Made by a program: the position numbers and the translations under genes
Source of the DNA: Branchiostoma floridae
Lineage: Eukaryota; Chordata; Leptocardii; Amphioxiformes; Branchiostomatidae
DNA length: 64,000 nt
Direction of reading: 5' to 3'
Assembly (NCBI RefSeq): GCF_000003815.2
Contig: NC_049989.1
Coordinates: 2,524,342-2,588,341 of the forward strand
Shown here: positions 24,646-37,198 of the stretch, in pieces
How positions within the stretch are numbered: the stretch's first letter is position 1
How the letters are laid out: every line of letters starts with the position of its first letter
Notes under the pieces: model-generated
Databases searched by the model: none
What the model was told of the DNA's origin: nothing
The model's input: only the letters and a program-made list of their open reading frames with translations

Positions 24646-26317
24646 GGGGGCCAATGATTGAAACAGTGGCGTCACTTTTATGTCTCATAGTTCAATAATC
24701 TACCACCACTCTTTACCACGATGTAGTAACGTTAGATATAAAGAATACATTTTAGCGAGGGCAGAAAGCCCCAAAGATAGTTCTTATAGATGTGACAATC
24801 TTTGCCAGAAGAATTCCTCACGTAACATGTGTGTTCAGTGATGCAAGTCGTATTGGCTTCGCATGGAAACGTCTAAAACAGTTTTACGGATGACACGTCT
24901 TCTCTAAAGTCTTCAACAAGTTTATTTTCTTGTCATACTATGTCGAAAATTCTACATGTTTTTGCTTGTGCTTTGTACATAGGAAAATGTACTGGGAATC
25001 GTTCCAGACTTGTAAATAAATGGAATTGATTGGAACCATGTCGTCAGCTGGCTTTGATCGTTTATTTTGTATTTGTAGTTTATTTACCAAATGTTTGTTG
25101 AAAAGGTCAAAGTCTTACGCCCACCAAATTTCCTCGCGAAAATCTTGTTTAACGACAAACAGTTTTCACTGTTTTGAACAAAGGAGCATTAAAATACCTC
25201 CCGTAACAGCGTGTGTTCGGTGGTGCTTTGCTCTGACTCAAATTAGTCTGACGTCATCCAATTCTTATCAAAGCTTGTTTGTATCTTTCTTTGTATTACA
25301 TTCCCTGTAAACTGCGCCATGGCTTCATACACCAGGTTTGTACAAAAGAGTATTTAAAAAAAATACAGGTATAAGATAGAGCCCCCATTTCCACAACGAC
25401 CAAACCTGGATTCGTGAGACCCTTGATATTTCGTAATTGAAAATGCTTCAAAACACAACACACGAACAAACCATGGAATTCCGTAAGCGACCTGTTAAAT
25501 CGTTGGCCGCAGCGCTGTCAAATCTCTGGAGAGTCTTCTGACACGTATCTGTCATTTCCTGACATGTGACATGCCGTCAAGCGTCATGACATTTTTCTCC
25601 ACATTCCAAGTTCTTTGATTGTTCTTGTGGATCCCTCAAGTCGTCACGGGGAGCCTTAATGACGGACTCCACCTTGTTTAAGACAAGATTTACGGTCCTT
25701 AAGAGGGGAGTGTTTTCTGAGAAGGAAGGAAGGGATGTGAGGAGAGCCAAGGGCGCAGCGCGAAGTATGCGATGTGAGCTTCGGCAAATGATCGTACCTT
25801 TATTGTATCTTTAGACCATTTTGACTAGATTATGTTGATGATATCGATCCTCGCGTACATATATAAAAGTAAAGGTTAGGTCTTAAGACGTAGCCACATT
25901 CCATGTAGGTCGCCGTACAATTTCAAAGCGTAGAATTTTCAAGCAGACTGTAAAAGACAAGGATCTAATACATCCGACAAAGATAAGACAGCGTTTTCCA
26001 CAACAATACATGTACAGCTGAATTTTACACGACACATGCGCGGCTATCCCTGTAATGTCCTCAGTTTGCGATCACACAAGGTTCGTACGACAAATGTGAT
26101 CGCCCGGGCTCTTAGAGGTGATTTTGGAAAATCAACATTAGCCGCTATTCGCACAATTTGGCACTTCAGTATGGTTGTCCAACATGATTTTTTTACTGAA
26201 TAATTGTTATTTATGTGGTTATTTGCTGTCAAGCCTTGTAATAAGGACGGAATTAGTGTATACTTGTGTTCCCCGCGAGATCCTTAACGAATAAAACATT
26301 GAACATCAAACAAAGGT
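24646..26317. other. No gene seen
   Basis: Contains AATAAA at 25015, 1.7 kb after the bHLH stop codon and too far to assign. GATCGCC/GTACGA motifs at 25900-26110 look like a decayed fold-back. Confidence 0.5.
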
Positions 26318-26490
26318 TTATTGAGAAGAAGGATTAGCGGAAGGTGACATAATGATGGCAGAACAAACAACACCTGACACCTACACTGATGTATGGCACC
26401 ACCCCGCCGCCGCCAGCGGTCAGGAAGCGATTGATTAGACCAGCCGACTGGAAGAACCGGCGCGCCGCGGGGATGACTCCATACCTGCGG
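26318..26490 (-). other. GC-rich candidate terminal exon with poly(A) signal
   Basis: On the minus strand a GC-rich open frame reads YGVIPAARRFFQSAGLINRF, then LTAGGGGVVPYISVGVRCC, to a TAA at 26336. An AATAAA follows at 26323-26318, then a GT-rich stretch. CCGTCTACCGCAG|G at about 26485 could be an acceptor. The surrounding DNA is AT-rich. I find no upstream exon and a MITE abuts it, so this may be chance. Confidence 0.2.
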
Positions 26491-26519
26491 TAGACGGGGA
26501 CAGGGTGCGAGGATCTCCG

Positions 26520-26604
26520 AGCATAGGTTGAGTTGCGCAGATATAGTAGAAGTCGGAGTAATTTTACCGATCTACTACTATATCTGCGCGACTCAACCTC
26601 TGCT
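26520..26604. mobile_element. Short palindromic MITE
   Basis: GTTGAGTTGCGCAGATATAG pairs with CTATATCTGCGCGACTCAAC, with a ~30-bp centre. A lone end of the same family is at about 35521-35553. Confidence 0.8.
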
Positions 26605-27749
26605 TGGAGAGTACGAGGGATGGTAGTCTCTACCAGACTGACTGCGCTGGCTATTATAGGTTTAGGTGTGTTTTAGCAACTTAGGTTTAGAACCATATTC
26701 TGTACATGTATACCGCATGCACACTCAATCACTTCATCTTTGTATGTTACAATTTAGTTTATGTACTTGTAATTAGCCCACATATAATCACTTCATGTTA
26801 GAATGTTAGTATTTGATTTTCTTCTCTTGCCATTAGCCCCATGGGCATGACATTTGCAATAAAAACATTTTATTATAGGGAGAATAATTTGCGAGGGGAT
26901 TTTTGCTGCCAGATGAGTTGGCCGGTCGGAGGGGAAACATGAACCTAAGCGTGGACGGAGTCCCCTGGCAAAATTTCCCGATTTTGTTTGGCCGAAATCT
27001 AGGATTCTCGTACTCCGTAGGAAGGCCTGGTGGAGGCTAAAGAATGAGTAGAAAAGTTAAAGGTAGTCCCATATACTTTTTGGGTCCGTAGGGGCAGTGG
27101 GTTGTTATTCACTGTGTCTGGGCAAGGGTTCTGTCATGGCTTGCCAGAAAGAGCTCCTGTGACTGTATGTTGACTGTAAACTAAATTTACTTACTTTTTG
27201 AAATATTCAGAAGGAAAAGTTGTACAAAATGACGGGTGTTGAAGTCTTTGGTTTGAATCCCGCCCATATCATATCCGCTTCAGCGGCCGACAGTTATCTA
27301 CTGCGTCTAGGGCACTGTATTGGCAGGCAGAACCCATCCCTGTCCTTCTTCCGCCTTTTCCTAGCCTCCTTCACCGGCGTCTCTGGGGGCCTTGGCGTAA
27401 GTTTGAAAAAAAAAATTGGATTTTTGATTTTTAACCGGGAATACACCGGGAAATGAAAATATGCCGGGAAAGGAATATATACCTGGAAGCTTGTACGGGC
27501 CCCCAGTGCTGCCTCCAGCCTTTTCCTTCCCTGGCCGAAGTTGCATGTCTATTTTCACACCTGTGTAGAGTGAGGACAGGGACACAACAACATCGGTGGC
27601 ATGTCATGGGAGCCGAACTCAGCACCTGTGGGCTATGGCTAAGCATCCTAGACGCTACGTCTGCAAGAGGGATATGGAAGGTACATTATATGGCATGGAT
27701 AAGCCTAATGGATAAATCATTCCAATGTGAAAACAATGTCAACTAGAGT

Positions 27750-28545
27750 TCGGAGACCTCATACCTCCATGAAATATTCTGATTATGCAAATGACTTTCA
27801 CATTAGCATAATTTATGCTTGCTTATGTACACCTTTAACTAACGTACACAGGTCACAGTGTTGACAGACCAATCATTTACTACACGAAATAAGAATAAGA
27901 AAAATCAGGACACTTTCAAATCAATTATGCAAATTAGGGACTTATTTGCATAATTAGTATCTGCTTAACTTCCGCCTGCCACAAACTACATATGTAACAT
28001 GTATTTGAGTGATATACTGGAAAACACTGTAAATATACATTTTCCTCATTAAGTATGCAAATGAAGTCCAAATTTGCATAATTTTGATTTCATTATGTAC
28101 ATCTCTGCTACATGTACCTGCATACCAAATATCATGGAAATTCATCATTCCTATGTTCCGTTATGCTTCTTGGAAGATTTTGACAAAAATGCTCCTGCAG
28201 TTCCAGAGCAAGCTGCTAGGGGGCCCAAACATACACCACTTCTTCCTTACATCAAAAGCTATCTGCCACCAAGAAATCAAGACCATAGCATGTCCAGATA
28301 AAAAGATACAAAAAATTGAAGTCCTGCTGCAGTACCAAGGTCACACACTAGGGGGCCCAAAATCGACCTTGACCTTCGTCTTCCCAACCCCTACCCACAT
28401 ACCAAATATCATCGTAGTCCATTGAGAGGTTCTCAAGTTATGATGTCCACAAATATGCGGACACACACACAGACAGACACACAGATACACAGACACACAG
28501 ACACACCAAAAACTATACCTCCATTTTTTCATGGAGGTAATGACA
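27750..28545 (+). mobile_element. LINE 3'-end repeat (family A), longest copy
   Basis: Shares GGGGGCCCAAAATCGACC, CATACCAAATATCAT, CAGAGGTT-like and CACACAGACAGACAC segments with several other places, ending in an inverted TACCTCCATT...ATGGAGGTAAT. Related copies: 1034-1262 (minus), 32840-32975, 33225-33530 and 57470-57722. The short open frames within are not conserved between copies. Confidence 0.65.
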
Positions 28546-30560
28546 CTGTAGATAAAAACATTGTGTGTTGTGATTTTTCTGGCGATATTTAGTACAAAAT
28601 GCAAAAGAAGCACTCGAAGAATGAAAATCTCCGCCACTTAGTATTCTAAAACATTGATTTATCAATTCATTCACTCCTTCCTTTATTCCCCCTTCTTGAG
28701 CATAAAATGGTAACCTACTACATACAAATATTTAAATGTGTATCTTATACAATGATAACATACATGTTAGTACGGCACACTAATGTAGTGCAAGCGATTT
28801 CTGCACACAATTCAATTACACATTGTCTTGTCTAACTTCTCTCTCATGCTACTGTCCTGCACTACTGTTATGCAAACGATATAAATACACTTTGACTTGA
28901 CTAATACCTCTCTGAACAAGTTCTTTGCTTCTGTTATACAATTTCTGCACACGATATAAATCATAGAGCGGTTAGAAAACTCCTTGTCATACATGGGCCC
29001 AGGCCTTGAAGACAGAGTAGACTCAATCGGTCAATAACCTAAGATAATAAGGGATAATTCTTAGATAATCTTAATTAAGATCTGCCGCAAACCCTAACCA
29101 CTCCTTCCTTAGGGCACGGTCTACCAACGACATGAAAGTCATGAAAACTCATTTATCATATGACCCAGTTCACCTGTCCACCAACAAACACACGCCGACA
29201 CGCACATCAAAAACTTGACGAAACCGACGTAGTGGAAGCAACGTAATGATGTCACAAGTGTCGCAACCCTGTCGGCACTTCTGACGCCGCTATCTCTGGA
29301 ACATCGCGGTTTTATCGGACAATGTTTCACCACTCTTTACTTTCGGTATGAGTTTAAAAACCGCAAATTACGGGCCCTTTTGTTTTCCGAGCGCGACGCT
29401 GTGACAGTCGGCGCCCGGTGGTTAATAAGGGGGAGCCTGGGTTTCATCTGATGCTTTCCCACGGAAAAGTGACGTGAGAATTCAAGAAATAAATATCACG
29501 GGCATTTGAATCTAATAATTTTGTTCCTCTTTCAATCTTCAGTTGCGGTTAGATTTCAGGGCCACATTTTCAATCCAAATTTTGTCAGACATATCCGTTT
29601 GGCATTAGAGTTTATAACCAACTGCATAACGGCAGCGTCAATACTCGTACGTCGATGAAGGTTAGACATCCAGGTAACATGGGTAATGAAATACTCAAGC
29701 AATTGGATAGATTTTGGAAACGGCCAGACGTTTTAGATACCTTTCCTTAGTGACCGAGCAAGAATTGTGGCCCAACAGGTACCTCAACTATGAACTGATA
29801 TGTAATGTCAATATTTGGAAACTCTTTACGTCTTGTGTTGTTTGGTGTCTTTCATATCATATTTTTCGTTCTCGAAAGCTTTCCGCCCGGGACCCGATTT
29901 GGAAATGTGTGTAGGCCTAACCAGTAATGCGAAGAAAATCTGTCCTGACATCTATTCCCCTAGACTTCACCCAGACAAAAAAGTCGCACTAATTCGATAG
30001 TTAGGTAACAGCGAAACGGAAATGATACATACTTACCCCTTCACATGTAACCTGTCATTAAACACCTGAAAGTTTCAAATAAAAACATACAAGTTAGTGT
30101 ACAATTTGAAATGTTTTTATTGTAACATCTAATTACAATACTGTAACAGTACATGTATATGGTATCGACACATTCGAGTAATCGTCATGCCACCATGAAA
30201 ACAAAGGCATTACGTGAAGACAAAGCAACCAAGAAAATTTATACAAGTATAAATAGATAGAAGCTATGAAATGAACGAGGGTTTTCCAGTCCATTGAAAC
30301 TGATTGTGGGATATTGAGGAATTGTAGTTTTACTTATTATGTTTTAATATTTGCTGTACCGTCGCTGTCCCAACTAGTACTTTGTTCGCGAACACATGAT
30401 GACTGCTCAACCGTGCGTTTCAATCTGCTCTAAAGGTTCATTCAACTTGAAGTGACACAAACAAAAGGTACGGAGTCTCCCGGGGACAGAGGGTACAGGT
30501 GAGGAAACTGATATATCAGGGTTTATATCCGGCCAGTCGTACGTGTAGGATCATATTACC
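28546..30560. other. No gene seen
   Basis: A single arm of the 4850 fold-back family lies at about 29867-29922. GC-richer sequence at 29370-29480 (GGGCCC, GCGACGCTG, TGACGTGA with a CRE-like core) may be regulatory. Confidence 0.45.
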
Positions 30561-30905
30561 GACCAGCATGCCCTTCACCCCTTCTGGACCTTTCCGATGT
30601 CAAGCCAAATCCTTGAGATGGCCAAATCCTTGCACTAACAATTATTTGGCTTGGTATGAGCGCCAAATTTGTGCCACGCCAAATATCTGAGCCAATAAAA
30701 TTACGGTATGATTATATTTTTTTGACCAGCATGTCCTTCACGAACCCTTCTGGACCTTTCCGGTATCAAGCCAAATCCTTGAGATGCCCAAATCCTTGCA
30801 CTAGCAGTTACTTGGCTTGGTATGAGTACCAAATATTTGAGCAGTACGGTAGGATAATATTTTTTGACCAGCATGCCCTTCACCCCTTCTGGACCTTTCC
30901 GGCCG
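30561..30905. repeat. Tandem repeat, unit about 140-160 bp, 2.3 copies
   Basis: GACCAGCATG.CCTTCAC begins at 30561, 30724 and 30866. Each is followed by CCCTTCTGGACCTTTCCG; the first two continue with CAAGCCAAATCCTTGAGATG and a TTGGCTTGGTATGAG segment. Confidence 0.9.
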
Positions 30906-31452
30906 TACAGAGCCGCGAGGCTCGGAAAAAGATTCTCTTTTTTTTACAAAGTCACAATATGGAAAATTTGAGAGCAAAATCAGAAGAAATAGTGTGAAAC
31001 ATATCTCGTCCTGAAAAGGCGGCACCACCATGTCTTAACTACATATATTCTTGTGTTGGCTTGACGTTGTATATATAACGAAACATATATATATTATGTA
31101 TCTTTTGTAAATATCTTTAACTTTTATTGCGACATGTACGTAACTCATGTGGGCCTAGTTCGTAGTGTTTTAAATAACTTCCTGGTATCGCGCAGATGGA
31201 GGAGGTGCAGCGTCTGGACTCAGCCTTGTCTTGAAAGTTGAATATGACTAGTGAGGGGCTGTCATTGTAAACAATGTGGGCGGAGAGGTTGTTCCACCGT
31301 CTTGGCGTATAAGGCATATTTTGCAGTGTCTGTCAGGTATACATATACAATAGAGGTCTTTATTCATTGATTATTTTCCAAACTCAACACCTATTGCTTC
31401 ATTTTTGTTGAACGTACAACATTTCAAAGCTTCTATGTAGAAAGGTTTATTG

Positions 31453-31617
31453 CCTAGTCTCCAAGCAGGTCCTACAATGGCATACGGTACCAAACTGGCC
31501 AAGGAGTGTAGTCAGTCAAAAGGCCCCGGTAGCGAAAAACACTCCTAAGCCGGCTTTACTTCCCTGACAGCTTTTGATACTATCTTATGCTATCGTAGGA
31601 TCTGCTTGGAGATTAGT
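31453..31617. mobile_element. Fold-back MITE
   Basis: TAGTCTCCAAGCAGGTCCTAC pairs with the complement of GTAGGATCTGCTTGGAGATTA about 120 bp later. Confidence 0.7.
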
Positions 31618-31965
31618 ATTGTCTTCAGCCATGTACTGCCAACTCCTACATCTGCATAGTATTACGTAATATATATTTGTACATTATACCAACTACGGCC
31701 AGATCATTCATACATGACTCTGCTGTACCTCTTATAATGTTGTTGATTATTTTGTTGTTCTTTATCTGTATGTAGTTTAGCAGTTTGTGTCATACGCTGT
31801 GTCCTGTACAATTGTCGAGCAATCAAGTTCATTCATTGTATGTATGTAGCCTCGTAGATCTATTGTCTACATAGCTAGTAGTTGTTATTAATTGCCATAA
31901 ACTGTACCCTGTGCGACTGTTGAGCAATAAAATTCATTCATTCATTCTAGCCAGGCATCCTATGC

Positions 31966-32006
31966 TATACTATACTATACTATACTATACTATACTATAC
32001 TATACG
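31966..32006. repeat. (CTATA)8 pentanucleotide microsatellite
   Basis: Eight uninterrupted CTATA units. It lies just after a LINE-like 3' end (TGAGCAATAAAATTCATTCATTC), so it may be that element's tail. Confidence 0.95.
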
Positions 32007-33224
32007 ATAGCGTGTATGTTGTTGTTGTGTTTTGTTTGTTTGTTTGAACCTTTATTTATTCACGAGAAGCTCCGAATACGTCCAGCAGGCCGCTTTTCAT
32101 GCTTTCATTTGAGTCACCATGTTTGTGTTGTTGTGCGGCGTTTGTGTGTTCATGAAGGACAGACAGAGGCAGCACGTCACGAAGAAAGCACGCCCGAACC
32201 GGAGCTTGCCGAGGCCCGGAGGGAGCATGTCGGGATTTACGACCCATTTGCCGACAACGGACGGAAGCACCCGAGGCGACCCGGCCGGTCAAAGACGTTA
32301 AACACGGGCCGCTGGGTTTGTTTGTCAAGCCAGGCTCTGCCAGACTCCGTATATGCCGTTGGAAATAAGTAAAATGGTTTGCCATTGGAGCCTTCCAGTG
32401 GAGTGCAGTTTTTCAGCATTTGCTGCTGATGGTAGTCTGGCTATCAGGCTCTCTTATGTTTTTAGAGTCCACAACAAGTAGTCTTTGGATAGTCTCTCTC
32501 CCAGGCACTGTCAATCTTGCTACGACAACCTTATAGTTGCTTGGCGGGGTAGTCTGGCAATCTAGCTATCATGGAGCCCACAAATTACAAGGGGAATGTC
32601 TGCCTACAATCAGTATGTTTGTATTTTACGTTTTGCTACATCTGCTAGAGTCTTCCCTGGATTACGTTATGCATATCTAAACTTTTCCGGTTCGTTTATT
32701 TGTTCGTCTGTTAGTTAGTTAGTTAGTTTGTTTGTTTGTTTCTTGTTCAATTGGATGCTTGACTGACAGACTTGCTGACTTGCCTGTGTGAAATTCATAA
32801 AGCTGACTCTACTGTTCCAAAGCATTTTTAACTAAGAGCCAACTGCCGTCCCGAAATCGTGATCATAGCTTGTCCAGGTACGAGACTTAAAAAATGATTA
32901 ACAACCGGAAGTTCCGCTACAGTACCTTAACAAGCTGCCAGGGGGAGCTTCATTTTTCATGGAGGTGATAAGGTCTGAAGTAGCAGAGAACTTTGGTTAG
33001 AAATAGGTTAACGGCTTTAGAAAGCCTTTAGAAAAGACCCGGCGTAATAAAAGTCTAGAGTATTTGTCTTGTTGGTATATAAAATATATTGAATACGGTA
33101 TATAAAATATTTTAATATCATGCTTTGTCAAAATCAAACTTCATGCTTTTATACATCCGACAACTGAAAGACTAACGAAAAAGCGCCATGCTTCGTTCGA
33201 GGCCACCCGCTGTACCTTCCTATT
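32007..33224. other. No gene supported; repeat-derived sequence
   Basis: A segment at 32045-32110 (CACGAGAAGCTC...GCAGGCCGCTTTTCATG) recurs at 35170-35235, so it is dispersed. The GC-rich open frames at 32110-32380 follow this repeat and have no recognisable domain. Tetranucleotide (TTAG)n/(TTTG)n occurs at 32711-32742. Confidence 0.5.
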
Positions 33225-33530
33225 ACTAGGAGGCCCACATACTTCTTCCTTACATCAAACGCTACCAGCTGCCACCAGAATATCAAGACCACAGCAAGTC
33301 TAGGGGGAAAACGGACGTTCTGCTGCAGTGCCATGGCCACACACCACACACGGGGGACCCAAAGTAGACTTCGACCTTCGTCTTCACAATTTAGATATCA
33401 TTCCATTCCATTCAGCAATTATAAAGTTATGCTGACCACAAATATATATATCCGGATATATATATACACACGCGCACACAAACAGACAGATACACTAAGA
33501 ATAGTACCTCAATTTTTCATGTTTATGATA
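33225..33530 (+). mobile_element. LINE 3'-end repeat (family A) with AT/CA microsatellite
   Basis: Matches the family copy at 28240-28545 (TACTTCTTCCTTACATCAAA..., CTTCGACCTTCGTCTTC), with an expanded (AT)n/(AC)n stretch at about 33440-33490. A shorter relative lies at 32840-32975. Confidence 0.6.
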
Positions 33531-34199
33531 TTGTCTGTCAGATTATACACATGTAGAGTCTAATATTGAACGGAGGTGAGATTCTGGGATGACCCGTACA
33601 TTCCACGATAAGACGAGTTAGCGACTATCGGTAGATAAGTCTGTTTTCCGTAGAGACGACCCTGTTTCTGGTCCGTGGTATGCGCCGAGCGACGTGAGAA
33701 CTTTACAAACTTTCTTATCTCTGGCGATTCGGCGGATAAGACTGCTAAAAGACTATATTTGTTGCGTAAGGCTGGTATTATGGTATTAGTCGGCTCAATG
33801 ACTGTACGATAATGATGCAAGGGGTGAAAGTGGACGAAAAGTAACCTCCAAGCGAATGCGGTATTCTAAGTAATATAAGGCAAAGTCCCGTCCCTCGGAT
33901 AGGACGTTAAATTGAGGTCCCGTGAAATAAAAAGATCAAATTCAGTTAACAAAACGTCCACACGCATAATAGATAAATTGCGTGCAACAGACCTAAGCTT
34001 ATACGTTTGTACGTAACCTTTTAACATATATTTTGCTTCTTATCATTTGCAGATTCAAAAATATTTGTTAATGCGTTGCTTCTATCTTCTGTCATTCGTC
34101 AAATTTGACGGCTATTTTCAAAGTTATTGATATCACAATATGATATTACTTAATCTCTTAATCTTTCGTAGTCTGAGAACATTTTGCGATATTTGATAG

Positions 34200-34510
34200 C
34201 CGTACAATGCTAGTGAGTTAAATAGTACTTTTTGCACCAAATGGTGCATCGGGCGGCGCCCATCTCCGTTCGTGTAGCCCTGGCCGCACAGCTTTGTGCA
34301 ATCACACAGCCTACTGTAGTGATTGCACCACACTGTGAGCAGGGGGCTAGTCCACAGTGGTCTGTGTGCTCAACTACCATACTCTTTCCCAAATGTTGGG
34401 TGCTATAAACCAGAGAAAGCAGTACCATTTAGTGTCTTTGGTATGAACTCACGACCTACCGACTACGAGGCTAGCACTCCACCCACACGGCCATTGCACC
34501 GGTCCCCAAA
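34200..34510 (-). mobile_element. tRNA-derived SINE, minus strand
   Basis: Reading the minus strand from about 34505, GGCCGTGTGGGTGGAGTGC and GGTCGTGAGTTCATACC occupy A-box and B-box positions. They are followed by a body with short inverted segments. No full tRNA fold. Confidence 0.5.
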
Positions 34511-36760
34511 ATTAAGCTAATTTATAGCTCCGAGTAATTCATTACGTCTGAACTGAACATTACATCCGAGGATACCGGAGACTTGTAATCGTCTAATGAG
34601 CTGAAAACGTCTTTTTAGAAAGGACAATGCGATAACTCTTCATTAGCCGTGTCAAGCACGACGTTATTTATGTGAGTCCTAAACACGACACTGTCCCAGC
34701 AGAGAGGTCAACGCACGGCGTCATCGGCGAGATGAAAGGAGCCGACGGTAGACATGACACCTGGTGACGTCACGAGCCTTTGAAGGCGCCGCTGTGCGAA
34801 ATTTGATACCGGCAGATTGTATGGAACCGTTTAATCACTGGTGAATAATGGTGAGCAAGATACTATAAACTTACAACTCCTTGCAAAAACGAGACAATGC
34901 TATATTGACTTAATGTTTTAAGTATCAGCTTTTGTAATATCAGCTAGATTGTCTATATTTTTAGATTAGATAAGAATAGCTATTTGATTCTTGCAATAGT
35001 CGCATCAAATTTTTTCTTCTTCTTATGTGAAAGGAGAAATGTTCACGGTGGTTTCATTTCCGCGTTTTTCACGGTGACTTCTTCAACGCAAACCTATTAT
35101 TAGTAACCACGGCAAATAATTTTCCCATATGCAGTAAAACATTGATATACATCGATACATTTAAGCTTTGTAAATATATTCATGAAAGCTCAAATCGGCC
35201 TGCAGGCCGCTTTTCATTGAGGTCATGACTCATAACTTGCAATCAGTACATCCTTTCACTGTTTTGGCGCTTTCTAATTGTTATTATGTCACTTATCATG
35301 TTATGCCTGATACATCATCTCACTTCGCCATCTTGTCATAGATGTTATCATTATTAATTACTACTTTTCGCTAAGCTATCACCGAGAAGAGCGGTATTGG
35401 CCCTTTGATTAAGCCGTGGATTGGTGAGTGAAAATATATTTCACGAAAACATACAATCATAAAAATTTCATATTGCATATCATCACAAATATGATACATA
35501 CAATAAAAACTTACTCGCCAAGCAGAGGTCGAATCGCGCAGATATAGTAGTCGAAAAATATGCACAAGCGCTCTTCCTGGGAAGAGTAATAAAAACTTAC
35601 TTCGTACGGTTGCAAACCGCATGACTAACTGTGACAAAATGTGGATACAACGTTTCGAATTCCTTCAATGATAAAATAAGCTACAAATACAATTCAGTTG
35701 TAAAGCATCGATCAGCTTTGGAATTGCGAATGCATTTGTCGGAGTGTCTGCGTCGCTTTGCCGCTTTGCCGCGCCTCACACCTTGCGGCATTAGCCTGAA
35801 TTACTGTTTTGCCTTTGGCTGGTTCACAAACATTCGGATAGAGAAAGAAAAGTAAAAAGTAGAATCCAGTCAAGGACAACACGTTGCAAGGCATGGGCTT
35901 CACTTGTGACTTGTAGTTGCACTTGCCATTGTTACCGTAGAAAAAAAGAAACTGAGACAACTGACGAAATACTTATGTAACGTTACACCCTCCCCTGTTG
36001 TCGACGTTGATCAATACGCTACAGAACGATGACACACAAAAACGCCTACCTCTCAGCTGGTCTTTCTGTCTTCAGATGATTAATGAATCTGGCTATCAGG
36101 AATCTTTGATGTCTGTAATTAAGAACCCTGATCTTCCACCGCAGAATAAACGACTTAAACGGCCGGTATGTTAACCTAACACCTTTTGTCTATCTTATTT
36201 ACCATCAGGCAATATCAGACCTGTGATCTTCCGATCACAGAGTGGCCTTTGGCTACTGTGAATCTTGAAATGTTTGAGGTGATTCTGTTTTCAAGGTTTC
36301 GTGGTGAGCTTTCTGACGAGAATTTTTGTTTCCAATGTATAACCACAAAACTCAAAATACCGAAAAAATGGCCTTTGCCCTCTTTCTCGAAAAATATTAA
36401 GTCCCTGAGAAAATTAATTCATAATAACATTATTATAGTAATTTCTTAGGTACAAAGGGATTTTTCAGCCTCCTGTGCTCATATTCTATCAGAACTCTTA
36501 TTAGGGTGGTGATACTGAGTTGGGGTGGTCTACACTCATCACAAAAGGACATGTCAAAGATAACGAATAAACTCAAGTACAATACTTCACTCACATTTAT
36601 TAAACTTGTCTGTCAAATAGAGAGAACATAGTCTGAGATACTTGTACACTGATCATTAAAAAACATGCCTTTGTACATGTCTAGATGAAGTATAACATTG
36701 TTTGGCAAACTGAGAGACATCAAACATTTTCTACCATTATGTTAGCCTTTTAATTTTAGT
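34511..36760. other. No gene seen; one conserved-looking patch
   Basis: At 34660-34830 a GC-richer patch has CCTTTGAAGG (TCF-like), TGACGTCA (CRE) and several CGs. The rest is AT-rich and featureless apart from dispersed repeat ends at 35170 and 35521. Confidence 0.45.
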
Positions 36761-36766
36761 TTTATT
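36761..36766 (-). terminator. Candidate poly(A) signal of the minus-strand membrane protein gene
   Basis: TTTATT on the plus strand reads AATAAA on the minus strand, 433 bp after the TGA at 37199. A second AATAAA lies further on, at 36601-36596. Either could end the transcript. Confidence 0.3.
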
Positions 36767-37082
36767 CTTTCTACCTTCAGGCATATTGTATAAAATGGAC
36801 AGTCGTATCAAGAGAAGGAAATTTACTACAATGCATGTCTTTCCTGACAAAGTAGTGGGTGTGCTGTTCAAGTTAGAGTTTGTATTGTAGGGATGTATAT
36901 AAAAGATACTAAAAGCTACTAAAAACAGAATGACTAACTGTCAGAACAATATTTTTAGTGTACCTGTAACCAGTGTGAAGCCAATGTATTTACATGTATG
37001 TATGATGATGAAATGTAGAACATTTGGACAGATTGTTGAGCTTCACACTGATAGGTGCACACAAAAAGGGGCAGCTATTGGG

Positions 37083-37123
37083 GTTACCTGGCAACCATAC
37101 TGGTTGTCAGTAACCATGGCAAC
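37083..37123. promoter_or_regulatory. Two RFX-type X-box motifs
   Basis: GTTACC-T-GGCAAC at 37083-37095 and GTAACC-AT-GGCAAC at 37110-37123 both fit the X-box consensus GTNRCC(0-3)RGYAAC exactly. They are 14 bp apart and lie in the presumed 3' UTR of the minus-strand gene, 76-116 bp past its stop. RFX factors drive ciliary and some neural genes. The function here is unknown. Confidence 0.4.
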
Positions 37124-37198
37124 CTCCGACACAACAGAACACATGTCCTCCATCTTGTAATGCCAAGTCAGATGATGTAGGACCAGTCCTGTTTTCTG

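Noticed and set aside
32056-32385. 109-residue minus-strand and overlapping plus-strand open frames
   Set aside because: GC-rich sequence next to a dispersed repeat; open on both strands, no domain, no splice context.
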